From a virus, in IMG/VR virus record IMGVR_UViG_3300017744_000010, positions 1-54,953 of that record: 54,953 nt of DNA; one strand, written 5' to 3'. Below are positions 17,501-26,347 of this stretch, one piece after another. The number at the start of each line of letters is the position of its first letter. Positions within the stretch are counted from its first letter, which is position 1. The notes under the pieces are model-generated. The model was not told the origin of the DNA. It did not search any database and saw only the letters and a program-made list of their open reading frames with translations. A program made the position numbers and the translations under genes.

Positions 17501-20202
17501 CTGCCGATGTAATCGTTGGCGGTGCCCTAACTGTTGTTGGAGATACAACATTCCTAGGAATTGTATCTATTACTGATACATTATTCGTCAACCAGGAAAT
17601 TACTGGTGTTTCCACAGTAAATAGACTGGAGTTTAATGTAGGTATTGGTTCTACGTTGACTGTGGGCTTCCTCAGCACCAAGGACTTATATGTTGCTGGT
17701 GTTTCTACCTTCGTTGGTGTAGGCACGTTCCAGAACGATCTATACGTCTCTAAAGACCTCTTCGTAGAACGAAATGTTTTAATTGGTAGTGCTCTAACAG
17801 TACCTGATTTAACAGCAACTGGTAATGCGAACATCACAGGTGTTGCTTCTATCACTAGTGGTACTATTGGAATTGTAACAATCGGCATTGCGTCTATTAG
17901 CAATGGCACAATCGGGGTTGCCACTGTTGGTTTCTTAAGTGCTGCTAGTGGTGATGTTACTCTAGAGAATGCTGATATTGACAACGCGACTATTGGAGTT
18001 GCCACTGTCGGTTTCTTAAGTGTAACTGATGGTAGTATTTCAGGCATCGTCACGTTCACAGGTGAGATTGATATTAATGCGAACGTTGACATTGAAGGAT
18101 TGCTTCGCGTTGATGACCTCATCGTAACAGGAGTAACCACACTCAACATCGCAGATATTAGTGATGCTGAAATTGATACCGCCTTAATTACTGACGCTAC
18201 CATCAGCACATCCCGTATTGGATTCTCTAGTGTTGGTATTTTAACTGTTGGATTTGGTGAGACTACAGCCGGATCATTCTTCCGCACAGGTGTTGGTACT
18301 ATTGTAGGATTTACTACAATCACTGGTGACGTATTCATTGATGGTAACCAGACAATTACTGGCATCTCTAGCTTCTCCCAGTTAGATGCGCAGCAGTCAC
18401 AGATTGGTATCCTAACGGTATTTGATTTACTAGATTCCGACTTCATATTCTCCGCTGGTCCTCTAGGATTTGCCACACTCAATAACTTCTCAGCAAATAT
18501 CGGTGTTGTTACTGGTCTAGCTATCAGTGGTGTACTGACTGCTCAGGATCTTGAGGTAGAAGACTTGAGAGTGACCAGAAACCTTGAGGTCAATGGAATT
18601 AGTTCATTGGGTGCTCCTGGTCCTCTTGGATTCACTACAACTAGAGGTGACCTATATGTTGGAGGTGACCTATTCGTACTAGATGACATCTTCTATGATG
18701 AAATTTCTGGTCGTAACTTATTCATTAGTGGTATTGGTACAATCAATACACTATTTGCCAATACTGGTATTGTCACCACACTATTGGTAGAGAACTTTAA
18801 TGCGAACATTGGGGTCGTAACAGATCTACGTGTTGAACAAGCTTCTGTTGGTGAGTATATTGGTACTTCAATCACAGCAGATTTCTTAGATATTACTGGG
18901 CTTTCCACATTCCGTGACACTTCAGACTTCAGAAATGATGTTCTAGTTGACCGTAATGTAGATATTGTTGGTATTCTTACCGCATCTACTGTAGAAGCAA
19001 CAGGAATCTTCACGGGTCCCCAGGCATTTATTGATAATATTACAGCATCTGTAATAAATGTAGGCGATTTAACTTCTCTTCGTCAAACCACAGGAGTAGC
19101 TACAGTAACTACATTCCTAAACCTACTAGGCAATTTCCAAGCAGTTGGAATGTCTACGATCAATATGATCGAGTCTGTGGAGATAATGAACTCCGGTATA
19201 GTAAGTACGGGGTCACTATTCGTAGAGACACTAGCGGAATTTGAAGATGTAATTATCAACGATACTCTTACCATTGATGGTATTGTTTCTATTAGCACTG
19301 ATGTCTTCATTACTAATGGCAATCTGATTATCACTAATGGCAATCTTGTCGCGGAAGATATCACCGCTACTAGAAACCTATTCGTAAGTGGGATTGGCAC
19401 AATTATTGCTATTGAATCCTCTAACGTTGAGGTTTCTGGATTCCTAAATGTTAATGGTATTACTACTAGCACCGAGATATATTCCTCACTACTATATGCC
19501 AATACTGGTATTGTAACAACACTTATTGGTGATAACTTAACCTACAATACTGGGATTATCACGTCCCTAACTGTGCTGGGTAGTGAGGTTATAGCTAACG
19601 ATCTTCAAGTTGTTGGTATAACTACTACCAATAATTTAAATGTCACCAACGACGCACAGATAACAAACTTAAATGTGGTCGGTGTTTCTACATTAGCTAG
19701 CGCAGATATTAACCTCGCTAATATAACAAATCTAAATTTCAATTCTGGATTTGGAACTAGCCTCACGCTTGAGTTTGGAGATATTACCGACGCAAATATC
19801 GGTATTGCCACCATCAACTATGCTGATGTAACCGATTCACAAGTCGGAATTGAAACAGTTACTGTCAATCTAGATATCAAAGATATAACTAGACATTCGG
19901 CATTCAGATTGTCCACCGCATCACAGTTCCCAACTCCTATGGTCATAGCAGATGATCTAACATATGATACATATGATATTACATTACAGGGAGTTGAAGC
20001 TGGAAACGTACATACAACTAAAATTTTGGCAATTCAAGATGGTACAAGTCCATTCTTCAATGAATACTCCACGGTATTTAATAATGTTGAGGTTGGTACG
20101 TATGAAGTTATCATCAGCGGAGGAACTGTAGCAATTGAAATTACTCCCACATCCTCCAATCCATCTACGTTTACAGCAACAGTTGTCGCCACAAAGACAT
20201 AA
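14566..20202 (+). CDS. Long repeat-rich tail-fibre-like protein without S74 chaperone (1878 aa)
   Basis: The N-terminus (ALFYQSGRVSRFSVGTPGFS ... LSVSGSLGVETSNPRASID) and about 1600 residues of short β-repeats (variants of NTGIGTxLxLxxLxVGVATIxxLxVTGxST with GDLYVxxDLFVGG) are typical of cyanophage long fibres. The repeats suggest an extended trimeric β-rich shaft. The C-terminus (about residues 1770-1878) changes to a non-repetitive, probably β-sandwich domain (SQFPTPMVIADDLTYDTYDITLQG ... VEVGTYEVIISGG). Unlike the two genes downstream, it does not end in the SDIRxKDN peptidase-S74 chaperone, so its folding or trimerisation must be achieved differently. It starts 28 nt after the 118-residue protein and has no late octamer of its own, so it is probably read through from 1906. 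Confidence 0.85.
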   Translation: MALFYQSGRVSRFSVGTPGFSTNRDLTLSVSGSLGVETSNPRASIDTPEISIRGPIYDAGIQTGGLGYFLSQDIEGVKWVAASPLDLTFVRVYEDDVQVGLSSFSGLNFKSNDPSLITIVESPIGPNIADINFNTYWIRTQYGNNSGISTGYGPDGTYASLPGYGTSEAVGVTSVGIGTDKPEDDFQVGIGSTGVTINGPLGKLEAEIIKAKNIEIEGNITVESLIVDPGIATFRGNIDAQGISSFTGDIIAGFATIQELYVNDLEVEVFRAGVATLGLGRSAASFTVVENGLEVQGDIGTFFNDLYVGNDLYVAGDTFFNQINAENIRVSGVATLNAVEGNTGIFTSFKVTGITTLNQLEFNTGVGTDLQLESSTIGVLTATDITAGIATLGFASIKDANITGIVTVTEVDVEQIDIERAQVGVLTITQALSVSGTSTFVGLVTVTGEVFVDGDLTVTDQFTVKDLGAENLEVTGIGTIVNLESNVGIITTLFTEGSVNTGVGTFNVVDTNDIQAGTGTIGGIGFNSGRIDGTELDFDRGRIGILTGDLLSYGIGTFRDRLDSPGISNIAVAIGSNLNYSGFSQINGVTFGDELVDVVNRDLRVSGITTFAGVGTFGEDLYVKNDLFVGGELSFEQLTGTNLLVLGIATINQLDLNTGIGTFLDLEFLQVGVATITNLTGTISTITRMDSGTVAVTTDPSKYPTSNGQFYADRAFTEFLNSVETFSTDLTVFDETVLGGRLEVAGVSTFGSDIDLNGDIDVSGLTTTNFLFAGVGTILLLDTDFIESDEINTGIITAQDLIVTESADFQGDVVVDIGGTANIANANIGVASIGQEVVGTSTVGFLSATNALVGVATVGFVSATEVVIEDLEVGTFRAGIATVGFGSFGTDADEGALFVTGINTFIGFTTFTGEVYIDGDLTVSGVTTFRQLDAEQSQIGILTTKTLLDSNGLLEAENVSISTSLTVNGLTTLTGFTTTADVIVGGALTVVGDTTFLGIVSITDTLFVNQEITGVSTVNRLEFNVGIGSTLTVGFLSTKDLYVAGVSTFVGVGTFQNDLYVSKDLFVERNVLIGSALTVPDLTATGNANITGVASITSGTIGIVTIGIASISNGTIGVATVGFLSAASGDVTLENADIDNATIGVATVGFLSVTDGSISGIVTFTGEIDINANVDIEGLLRVDDLIVTGVTTLNIADISDAEIDTALITDATISTSRIGFSSVGILTVGFGETTAGSFFRTGVGTIVGFTTITGDVFIDGNQTITGISSFSQLDAQQSQIGILTVFDLLDSDFIFSAGPLGFATLNNFSANIGVVTGLAISGVLTAQDLEVEDLRVTRNLEVNGISSLGAPGPLGFTTTRGDLYVGGDLFVLDDIFYDEISGRNLFISGIGTINTLFANTGIVTTLLVENFNANIGVVTDLRVEQASVGEYIGTSITADFLDITGLSTFRDTSDFRNDVLVDRNVDIVGILTASTVEATGIFTGPQAFIDNITASVINVGDLTSLRQTTGVATVTTFLNLLGNFQAVGMSTINMIESVEIMNSGIVSTGSLFVETLAEFEDVIINDTLTIDGIVSISTDVFITNGNLIITNGNLVAEDITATRNLFVSGIGTIIAIESSNVEVSGFLNVNGITTSTEIYSSLLYANTGIVTTLIGDNLTYNTGIITSLTVLGSEVIANDLQVVGITTTNNLNVTNDAQITNLNVVGVSTLASADINLANITNLNFNSGFGTSLTLEFGDITDANIGIATINYADVTDSQVGIETVTVNLDIKDITRHSAFRLSTASQFPTPMVIADDLTYDTYDITLQGVEAGNVHTTKILAIQDGTSPFFNEYSTVFNNVEVGTYEVIISGGTVAIEITPTSSNPSTFTATVVATKT

Positions 20203-20211
20203 TTTATACAG

Positions 20212-20219
20212 TATAAATA
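20212..20219 (+). promoter_or_regulatory. Late promoter TATAAATA
   Basis: An exact T4-like late octamer in the short gap after the 1878-residue fibre, 44 nt upstream of the GTG start of the next fibre gene. A TATAAT at 20231 lies between them. Confidence 0.8.
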
Positions 20220-20263
20220 CATTCATACAATATAATTTTTAATTATAGGGGGAATGTGAACCC

Positions 20264-23200
20264 GTGGCGAATCAGAATTTCCGCGTCAAGAAAGGTTTAG
20301 AAGTAGGATTAGGTGGAACGTCTCTATTCGCAGACGACACCGGAGTTGGTATTAATAGTACAACACCTAGAGGTGATCTTGATGTAAGGGGAGATGCTTA
20401 CATTAAGGATCTTAGGGTAGGACCTTCAACGGCAGGGATAGGGTCAACTTCCCTCTTTGTAGATGGTGGTACATATATTGATGGGGATGTATTTATTACT
20501 GGTGATCTCATCTTTGATGATGCGATCCTAGATGATCTAGTCGTCACTGGAATCTCATCACTTAATCAGCTAACATTTAATGTTGGCATTGGATCTACTC
20601 TCACTCTTCAATACCTAAATGTTACAGAGAGCGCAAAAATTAATGGCGCAGGTATTGCTACTATAGGTGGCGATCCAATATTCGAGACCATTGAAGTAAC
20701 TGATTACTCCATATTCGGTGGACTGAATACAACTGGTTTCTCAACATTCTACCAGAACCTAGACATAAAAGAAGACCTATCAGTTGGTGGCAACATCGTA
20801 CTGGAGGATCTAGATGCCGGTAATATTACTGTTGGTGGTACAGTATTCACTAATGGCTTAGATTTTAATGTAGGTATTGGAACCACACTCACTCTTCAGT
20901 TTCTTGAAGTTACAGACAGCGCGGAAATTAATGGCGCAGGTATTGCTACCGTTGGTGGTGATCCAGTATTTAACTCATTATCAGTCACAGGATTCTCCAC
21001 TTTCGGTGGACTGAATACAACTGGTTTCTCTACATTCTACCAAAACTTAAGAGTAGATAAAAACTTACAAGTTGGTGGAGATATTTCACTTGACGATCTA
21101 ACCTCAGGTAATATTACCGTTGGTGGAACTGTAACTACCAATGGATTAGTATTTAATGTTGGTATCGGTACTACAGCTCAGTTTGAAGACTTAATTGTAA
21201 CTGGAATCTCCAGCCTTCAAACTATCACTGGCTTTGGCTCTGACCTGCAGTACTTACCAGCAGGATCTATAAGTACAGCTATAGGTATTGGTTCAACGAT
21301 TCCCCCCACTCTGCGACCGACAGGGGAACCAATACAAGCTGGCGATCTATGGTTTGACGCCCAAGATTTAAGACAATACACATACTATATTGATCCTAAT
21401 GGTGACGCACAGTGGGTAGATTCTAACCCACCCCCAACTGAACCAGCATTACGATTTAGTGGTGATGATGGTGAAATTGGTGAAGTTGATCTTCAACTAG
21501 CAGTATTTAATATTGTAGGTAAAAAGAACCAAGTACTTACTGATGCTGTAGGAGCAGGAACATCTCTTATTGTTGGTCTATCCACAAACGTTTCTATTGA
21601 TGGAAGCCTTTCTGTAGGAACAACTGCTAGTTTTGGTGGTTCTGTTTCTATTGGAGATACATTATTTGTTACGGATAATGTTGTTATTGGTGGTGGTATT
21701 ACCTTCCAGGGTGATGTTACTATTGAGATTGATGTAGAAGTAGAAGGTAATATTAATCAGAGTCCATCTGGTATTGCAACCTTTGGTGAATTAAACTTCA
21801 ATGTCGGCTTTGGAAACTCACTTACTGTAGATGATCTATTTGTAACTGGTACTATTGAAGCAGATGGTGCGGGTATCGCTACTATTGGTGGCTCACCTGT
21901 CTTTGAGAACCTAACTGTCACTGGGATTACTACACTAGGTTTCACTACAGTTCAAGGTAACTTGAATGTTACGGGTGACTTAATTGTTGGTGACGATATT
22001 GTATTTGATGAAGCCACTCTAAGGAAGATTAATGTTTCTGGTTTAGCATCACTTAATCAACTAACTTACAATGTTGGTACAGCACAAACTCTAACTATAC
22101 AGCAGAGACTATTTGTAGACAACGCTCCCACAGATCTAAATGGAGATTTGCGTGTTGGTGGAGCATCTACATTTATTGGTATCGCCACATTTAATAATTT
22201 AGTATATTTTGGCTCTACTGTTGACATAAATGGAGATCTTATAGCTGATGATGCTAGTTTTGTAGATCTAACAGTAAGTGAATCACTAATTTCTTCGGAC
22301 ATATTTACATATAATGTAGGAACTGGGGACACATTCACTGCCACTAGAGATCTTAGAGCTCCTGGAAACTTAACTGCCACCGTAGCAGGCATCTCAACTG
22401 TAAATGTTGCTACTGAGCTTGAAGTCTCTGGGGTTAGTTCCTTTATTGGTGACATTGACTTCACTAAGGCAACTGGGTTTGACCTAACAATAAAGAACCT
22501 CACAGTACCTGCTGGTGGTAGCGCTAATATTCCTGGCATCGCACTCACCACTAGTGATGCTGTATTCCCTAACCTATTAGTAACTGGAGTATCTACATTC
22601 CAGGGTGAGGTAGAAGCAGATGCCAATGTATCTATAGCAGGTACGATATTTGTAGGAGCAGATGGAAGTCCTGTTATTACTTTAGATCCAAGCCAAAGGC
22701 TTGTTCAGGTAGGTGATTCTTTCATTCAAGGATCTAACTTCGCCACATTAACCCCTGCCAAAATTAAATCGGGTGAAGCAGAGTTTACTCAACTAAATGT
22801 AACAGGTTCTACAAATTCAGTATTTGCTGGTGATGTTGAAGTACAGGGTAATCTCGTAGTAAGTGGAGACATTGAATATGATGAGGTAACTGGTCGTAAT
22901 CTTGAAATTACTGGCATCGGTACAATTAAAGATCTATTCAGTGAGAATCTTACTGTATCAGAACTTACCGAACTAAAAGATCTAAATGTTAGTGGTACTG
23001 CTAATATTTCTGGTGTTGGTATTGTTACTCTAGGTGGTGACGTAACATTCAGTTCAGTAGTAGTAACTGGTTTCTCCACTTTCAGTGGAGTAGGTACATT
23101 CCAAAATGACCTATTCGTTTCCGATAACCTATTCGTTTCTGAACTAACATCCACTACAAACTTAATTGCTAGTGGAGTTTCTACCTTAAGTGTAGTTGGA

Positions 23201-24256
23201 GCAGACACTATTGGGTTTGGAACTGCTACTGGTAATGAGATAACCATAAACAGTCTTACTGTACCACCTGGTGGCTTTGTAAGCCTTCCAGGAATTCCGG
23301 TCAGTGGAGGAAGTGCGACATTCGCTGAACTAGAAGTTACTGGTGTATCTACATTCGCTGGTATCGCAACATTCTCTGCTGACATCTACGTTCGTGGTGA
23401 TTTAGTTGTAGAAGGTAACCAAGTATTCTCTGGCATTAGTGGTCAGAACATTGACGTCTCAGGAATCCTTACAACTAATCAGTTTAGGGCTACTGGATTA
23501 TCAACATTCACTAGTGATCTATTTGTAGAAGATGATCTATTCGTAAAGCGTAATCTTCTAGTTGGTGGCATAGCAACTGTAGGTACTCTAACCGCAACAG
23601 ATGCTCGTGTCCTAAATCTAATTATTGATGGCAACCTTACAGGTGGTTCCGATGGACAAGCAATTATTATTGATGGTGACTCTATCATCAGTGGTATTGT
23701 AACTATTGGTCCAGCTTCAATTACATTGAACGGTCTTCCCGGTCAAGAGAAGATTGAAATTGGAACTGGTAGTGGAAATGTTATTGCTGGTCTCAATACA
23801 TTTACAAATGAACCATCTCACGTCCAGGTTGATGAAGGAAGATTCAACACATTCATTAGCGTAGCTGGTGTGGGTTCAACCTCAACCTTCAGTGGTGATG
23901 TAGTTGTTGGAGGTCAGATACGAGCAGACAGTGCAAGTATAACGGGCACTATTAGTGCTGGGGACTTTAATTCCCTCTCGGATATTAGAGTCAAGGATAA
24001 TGTGAAGCCCATTGAGGGAGCCCTTGATAAAATTTGTAAATTAAATGGTATTACCTTTGAGTTTATAAATAGCGGGAAACAATCTGCTGGTGTCATCGCC
24101 CAAGAAGTCCGGGAAGTTTTCCCAACAATGGTTGTTGGAGATTTCCCCAAGTCTGTTAATTACAATGGATTGATTGGGGCTTTGATTGAATCTGTGAAGG
24201 AACTCAAAGAAGAAAATAATGAGTTAAGGGCTAGGATAGAGAGGCTAGAAAGTTAA
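20264..24256 (+). CDS. Tail-fibre protein with C-terminal peptidase-S74 intramolecular chaperone (1330 aa)
   Basis: It starts with GTG (ANQNFRVKKGLEVGLGGTSL, the usual cyanophage fibre opening), with an AGGGGG ribosome site 11 nt upstream; no ATG is in frame before it. The shaft is made of β-repeats (VTGxSTFxGxxTTGFSTFYQNL, VGGDIxLDDL, LNFNVGIGTTLT), some near-identical in tandem around residues 130-300. The last ~95 residues are an S74 domain: S1239-D-I-R-V-K-D-N, then GITFEFINSGKQSAGVIAQEV, VNYNGLIGALIESVKEL and a coiled coil. In phage tailspikes and fibres this domain assists trimerisation and then cuts itself off next to the Ser of the SDxRxK motif. It belongs to the same family as the two neighbouring fibre genes and is probably a distal or short fibre. 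Confidence 0.9.
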   Translation: MANQNFRVKKGLEVGLGGTSLFADDTGVGINSTTPRGDLDVRGDAYIKDLRVGPSTAGIGSTSLFVDGGTYIDGDVFITGDLIFDDAILDDLVVTGISSLNQLTFNVGIGSTLTLQYLNVTESAKINGAGIATIGGDPIFETIEVTDYSIFGGLNTTGFSTFYQNLDIKEDLSVGGNIVLEDLDAGNITVGGTVFTNGLDFNVGIGTTLTLQFLEVTDSAEINGAGIATVGGDPVFNSLSVTGFSTFGGLNTTGFSTFYQNLRVDKNLQVGGDISLDDLTSGNITVGGTVTTNGLVFNVGIGTTAQFEDLIVTGISSLQTITGFGSDLQYLPAGSISTAIGIGSTIPPTLRPTGEPIQAGDLWFDAQDLRQYTYYIDPNGDAQWVDSNPPPTEPALRFSGDDGEIGEVDLQLAVFNIVGKKNQVLTDAVGAGTSLIVGLSTNVSIDGSLSVGTTASFGGSVSIGDTLFVTDNVVIGGGITFQGDVTIEIDVEVEGNINQSPSGIATFGELNFNVGFGNSLTVDDLFVTGTIEADGAGIATIGGSPVFENLTVTGITTLGFTTVQGNLNVTGDLIVGDDIVFDEATLRKINVSGLASLNQLTYNVGTAQTLTIQQRLFVDNAPTDLNGDLRVGGASTFIGIATFNNLVYFGSTVDINGDLIADDASFVDLTVSESLISSDIFTYNVGTGDTFTATRDLRAPGNLTATVAGISTVNVATELEVSGVSSFIGDIDFTKATGFDLTIKNLTVPAGGSANIPGIALTTSDAVFPNLLVTGVSTFQGEVEADANVSIAGTIFVGADGSPVITLDPSQRLVQVGDSFIQGSNFATLTPAKIKSGEAEFTQLNVTGSTNSVFAGDVEVQGNLVVSGDIEYDEVTGRNLEITGIGTIKDLFSENLTVSELTELKDLNVSGTANISGVGIVTLGGDVTFSSVVVTGFSTFSGVGTFQNDLFVSDNLFVSELTSTTNLIASGVSTLSVVGADTIGFGTATGNEITINSLTVPPGGFVSLPGIPVSGGSATFAELEVTGVSTFAGIATFSADIYVRGDLVVEGNQVFSGISGQNIDVSGILTTNQFRATGLSTFTSDLFVEDDLFVKRNLLVGGIATVGTLTATDARVLNLIIDGNLTGGSDGQAIIIDGDSIISGIVTIGPASITLNGLPGQEKIEIGTGSGNVIAGLNTFTNEPSHVQVDEGRFNTFISVAGVGSTSTFSGDVVVGGQIRADSASITGTISAGDFNSLSDIRVKDNVKPIEGALDKICKLNGITFEFINSGKQSAGVIAQEVREVFPTMVVGDFPKSVNYNGLIGALIESVKELKEENNELRARIERLES

Positions 24257-24261
24257 AGTTA

Positions 24262-24269
24262 CATAAATA
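24262..24269 (+). promoter_or_regulatory. Late promoter CATAAATA
   Basis: A late-type octamer 5 nt after the preceding stop and 60 nt before the next fibre gene. Confidence 0.7.
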
Positions 24270-24274
24270 TAAGG

Positions 24275-24294
24275 AGGCATATTTAGCCTTTTTT
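24275..24294 (+). terminator. Weak terminator-like hairpin
   Basis: A 4-bp AGGC/GCCT stem with a 7-nt loop is followed by a T-run. It lies downstream of the late octamer at 24262, so it would act on read-through or as a leaky element. The stem is short. Confidence 0.3.
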
Positions 24295-24329
24295 GTACGT
24301 ACACAAAGACTTTAAGGAGAAAAATTTTA

Positions 24330-26009
24330 ATGGCATACCAAATACAAGGTGATGTTATTATTAATGATACAAGAGATCTTATTGGTATTAATACCGCTGG
24401 TATTGATGCCGCTCTCTTTGTAGGTGATCAGATTCAGCTAGATGCTGGTTCTGGAATCGTAACTGCGGTTGAGTATCGTGGTGATGGTTCACAACTAACT
24501 GGTATCATCACAGCCGGTGGTGGTGGCGGAACAGTTATTGACTTAAATGTTACTGGCATCGCGACAATTGGTGACTTAAATGTTACTGGTGTTGCTACAT
24601 TTAACGGAAACATTGATCTCAATAATAATGATATTCTAAATGGTGGTGCAGGCAACTTCACCTCATTAGATGTTGCTGGTCATATTGAAGGTGACACACT
24701 ACAAATCAGTGGTCTATCCACATTTGCAGGTGCTGCCGAGTTTAACCAGATTAGTTTCACTGGCGGAGACGCTGATGAATTCGCATCTGGAATCACAACA
24801 GACCTAAATGTGTCTGCTGGTGCTAACGAGCTAGCAACTGCCGAAGGTACAAAGGATTATGTTGACTCCAAGATTGGTGGTGGTTCACTACTAGAGATTG
24901 TTGGTGATAATGGTGTTCAAGGTGAGATTGACCTAGCAAATGACGAAGTATTTGAACTCTCAGGTACTTCTAATCAGATTGATACTGATATTGCTGGCGT
25001 TGGTTTCAACACCGTCACCTTCTCACTCTCATCCACACTAGAGCTTCCTGGCTCTGTGGCGTTTGCTGGTGGTGATGCTGACGAGAACTTCACTGGAATC
25101 ACAACAGACCTAAATGAGTCTGCTGGCGCTACTGAAGCAGTTACTGCTGCAGGAGTTGTTGCCTATGTTTCTGGTCAGGTTGGTGGAAACTCTAATCTAA
25201 CTATTGTTGACGATGCTGCTGGCATTGGAACAATTGCTCTAGGTACAGAGAATTTTGTAATCAACGGCACTGTTAATGAAGTCACAGCTGTTGTCTCTGG
25301 CGATCCTGGAGAACTTACTCTTGGCTTGGCTGAAAATGTAACAATTGCTGGTAACCTAACCGTTACTAACGACTTCGGTTTTGATGGTGGTCAAGTAGTT
25401 AACGTTATTGGTATTGAGACCTCATTGGTCGATACTGTAAGCGGAATTGCTACTAACACCAGCATTCCTACTCAACTAGCTGTTAAGACTTACGTCGATG
25501 CTGCTATTACCGAGACTGGTGGTACTCTAAACTTTGGAGGCGGTACTGGAACTGGTTCTGTTGACTTAAGCAGCCAGACCTTCAGCATCGTAGGTACTAA
25601 TCTAGAAGTAGAAACAGTTGGTGCTGGTCAATCTATCACGATTGGTCTACCTGACAGTGTATCTATTACTAGCTTGCTAACCACAGGTGCTGGCGCTGTT
25701 ATTACTGGTGTCTGTACCGCTACTGACTTCAACTCAACTTCTGATATCCGTAAAAAGGATAACATCGTTGAGATTGACGAAGCTGTAGCTAAAGTTCAAG
25801 CACTACGCGGTGTAACTTTCGATTGGAAAGATGGTTCAGGCTCTTCAGCTGGTGTTATTGCACAAGAAGTCGAAGCTGTTCTACCTACTCTAGTCAAGGA
25901 AGGTGCTGATCACAAGACTGTTGTTTATAACGGTCTAATTGGTCTACTAGTTCAGGCTGTTAAAGAACAGGCTGATCAAATTGCTGCTCTTCAAGAGAAG
26001 CTTGGTTGA
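24330..26009 (+). CDS. Short fibre-like protein with C-terminal S74 chaperone (559 aa)
   Basis: A strong ribosome site (AAGGAG at 24314) is spaced 10 nt from the ATG. The N-terminus (AYQIQGDVIINDTRDLIGINTAG ... VEYRGDGSQLTGI) and repeats follow the cyanophage fibre pattern. The middle has two or three copies of a unit of the type GGDAD-xx-ITTDLNxSAGA-xx-A-xTAxG-xxxYV, a phage tail-fibre repeat also found in other phages (compare the TQxAVKxYVD motif near residue 385). S471-D-I-R-K-K-D-N begins a complete S74 self-cleaving chaperone, with AGVIAQEVEAVLPTLV and a heptad-like tail (VKEQADQIAALQEKL). Probably a receptor-proximal or short fibre. A hairpin and a strong terminator follow it. Confidence 0.9.
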   Translation: MAYQIQGDVIINDTRDLIGINTAGIDAALFVGDQIQLDAGSGIVTAVEYRGDGSQLTGIITAGGGGGTVIDLNVTGIATIGDLNVTGVATFNGNIDLNNNDILNGGAGNFTSLDVAGHIEGDTLQISGLSTFAGAAEFNQISFTGGDADEFASGITTDLNVSAGANELATAEGTKDYVDSKIGGGSLLEIVGDNGVQGEIDLANDEVFELSGTSNQIDTDIAGVGFNTVTFSLSSTLELPGSVAFAGGDADENFTGITTDLNESAGATEAVTAAGVVAYVSGQVGGNSNLTIVDDAAGIGTIALGTENFVINGTVNEVTAVVSGDPGELTLGLAENVTIAGNLTVTNDFGFDGGQVVNVIGIETSLVDTVSGIATNTSIPTQLAVKTYVDAAITETGGTLNFGGGTGTGSVDLSSQTFSIVGTNLEVETVGAGQSITIGLPDSVSITSLLTTGAGAVITGVCTATDFNSTSDIRKKDNIVEIDEAVAKVQALRGVTFDWKDGSGSSAGVIAQEVEAVLPTLVKEGADHKTVVYNGLIGLLVQAVKEQADQIAALQEKLG

Positions 26010-26032
26010 TCTATCTATTATAACATAGATAT

Positions 26033-26050
26033 GGGGCTTGACAAAGCCCC
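26033..26050 (+). terminator. GC-rich stem-loop after the fibre block, possible weak terminator
   Basis: A perfect 7-bp stem GGGGCTT/AAGCCCC with a GACA loop lies 24 nt after the fibre stop. No T-run follows, so it may be an RNA 3'-end stabiliser rather than a terminator. Confidence 0.4.
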
Positions 26051-26091
26051 TTAAATCAACTACAATCAGCCTTGTCTAGGGTGATAAGACA

Positions 26092-26107
26092 CTCTAAGTA
26101 CTTAGAG
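26092..26107. repeat. Perfect 16-bp palindrome
   Basis: CTCTAAGT/ACTTAGAG without a spacer, between the stem-loop at 26033 and the terminator at 26114. It could be a protein-binding site or part of a compound 3'-end structure. Confidence 0.6.
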
Positions 26108-26113
26108 ATTTAT

Positions 26114-26140
26114 AGAAGGACTTTAAAGTCCTTCTTTTTT
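26114..26140 (+). terminator. Rho-independent terminator
   Basis: AGAAGGAC/GTCCTTCT stem (8 bp, extendable through the TTTAAA centre) followed by six T. It separates the late fibre block from the small-gene region. Confidence 0.9.
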
Positions 26141-26145
26141 ATGTC

Positions 26146-26153
26146 TATAAATA
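26146..26153 (+). promoter_or_regulatory. Late promoter TATAAATA
   Basis: An exact late octamer directly after the terminator and 21 nt before the 43-residue acidic ORF. Confidence 0.7.
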
Positions 26154-26174
26154 ATTATAGCTATTAATATGTAA

Positions 26175-26306
26175 ATGGGATTTTCTATTAAAGGAAAAGA
26201 GATTATTTCAAGTGGTGATGAAGAGCTAAAGTCAAGTAGCGATGAAGAGTCTACTGAAGAAGTGGTAGTACCTATCCCCACCCCCACTGAGGAAGAAGCA
26301 CAATAA
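26175..26306 (+). CDS. 43-residue acidic peptide
   Basis: The ATG at 26175 opens 43 codons behind a perfect late octamer. The product is very acidic and Ser-rich (SSGDEELKSSSDEESTEE) and ends in a proline/threonine tail (PIPTPTEEEAQ); it is probably disordered. The clean promoter and position support it being real. A small late virion or regulatory peptide is possible; I recognise no family. Confidence 0.55.
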   Translation: MGFSIKGKEIISSGDEELKSSSDEESTEEVVVPIPTPTEEEAQ

Positions 26307-26318
26307 GTGATTGTATGT

Positions 26319-26324
26319 TATAAT
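26319..26324 (+). promoter_or_regulatory. Extended -10 promoter (TGTTATAAT) for glutaredoxin
   Basis: TATAAT preceded by TGT forms an extended -10 element, 24 nt before the glutaredoxin ATG. No -35 is evident. Confidence 0.6.
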
Positions 26325-26347
26325 AGTACCTTGGTGAGTCATATCAA

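Noticed and set aside
17310-18482. 390-codon open frame on the minus strand inside the 1878-residue fibre
   Set aside because: It is the mirror of a strongly biased β-repeat sequence; its product is low-complexity Ser/Thr/Val/Pro with no domain, promoter or ribosome site.
20247-20259. ATG-TGA start-stop directly upstream of the GTG of the second fibre, similar to the leader at 1930
   Set aside because: The AGGGGG ribosome site is only 1 nt from this ATG, too close for use, while its distance to the GTG (11 nt) is workable. Probably chance.
1972-26009. Possible CRISPR-like or satellite repeat arrays in the fibre genes
   Set aside because: The repeats are in-frame, degenerate and protein-coding, with no constant-length spacers.
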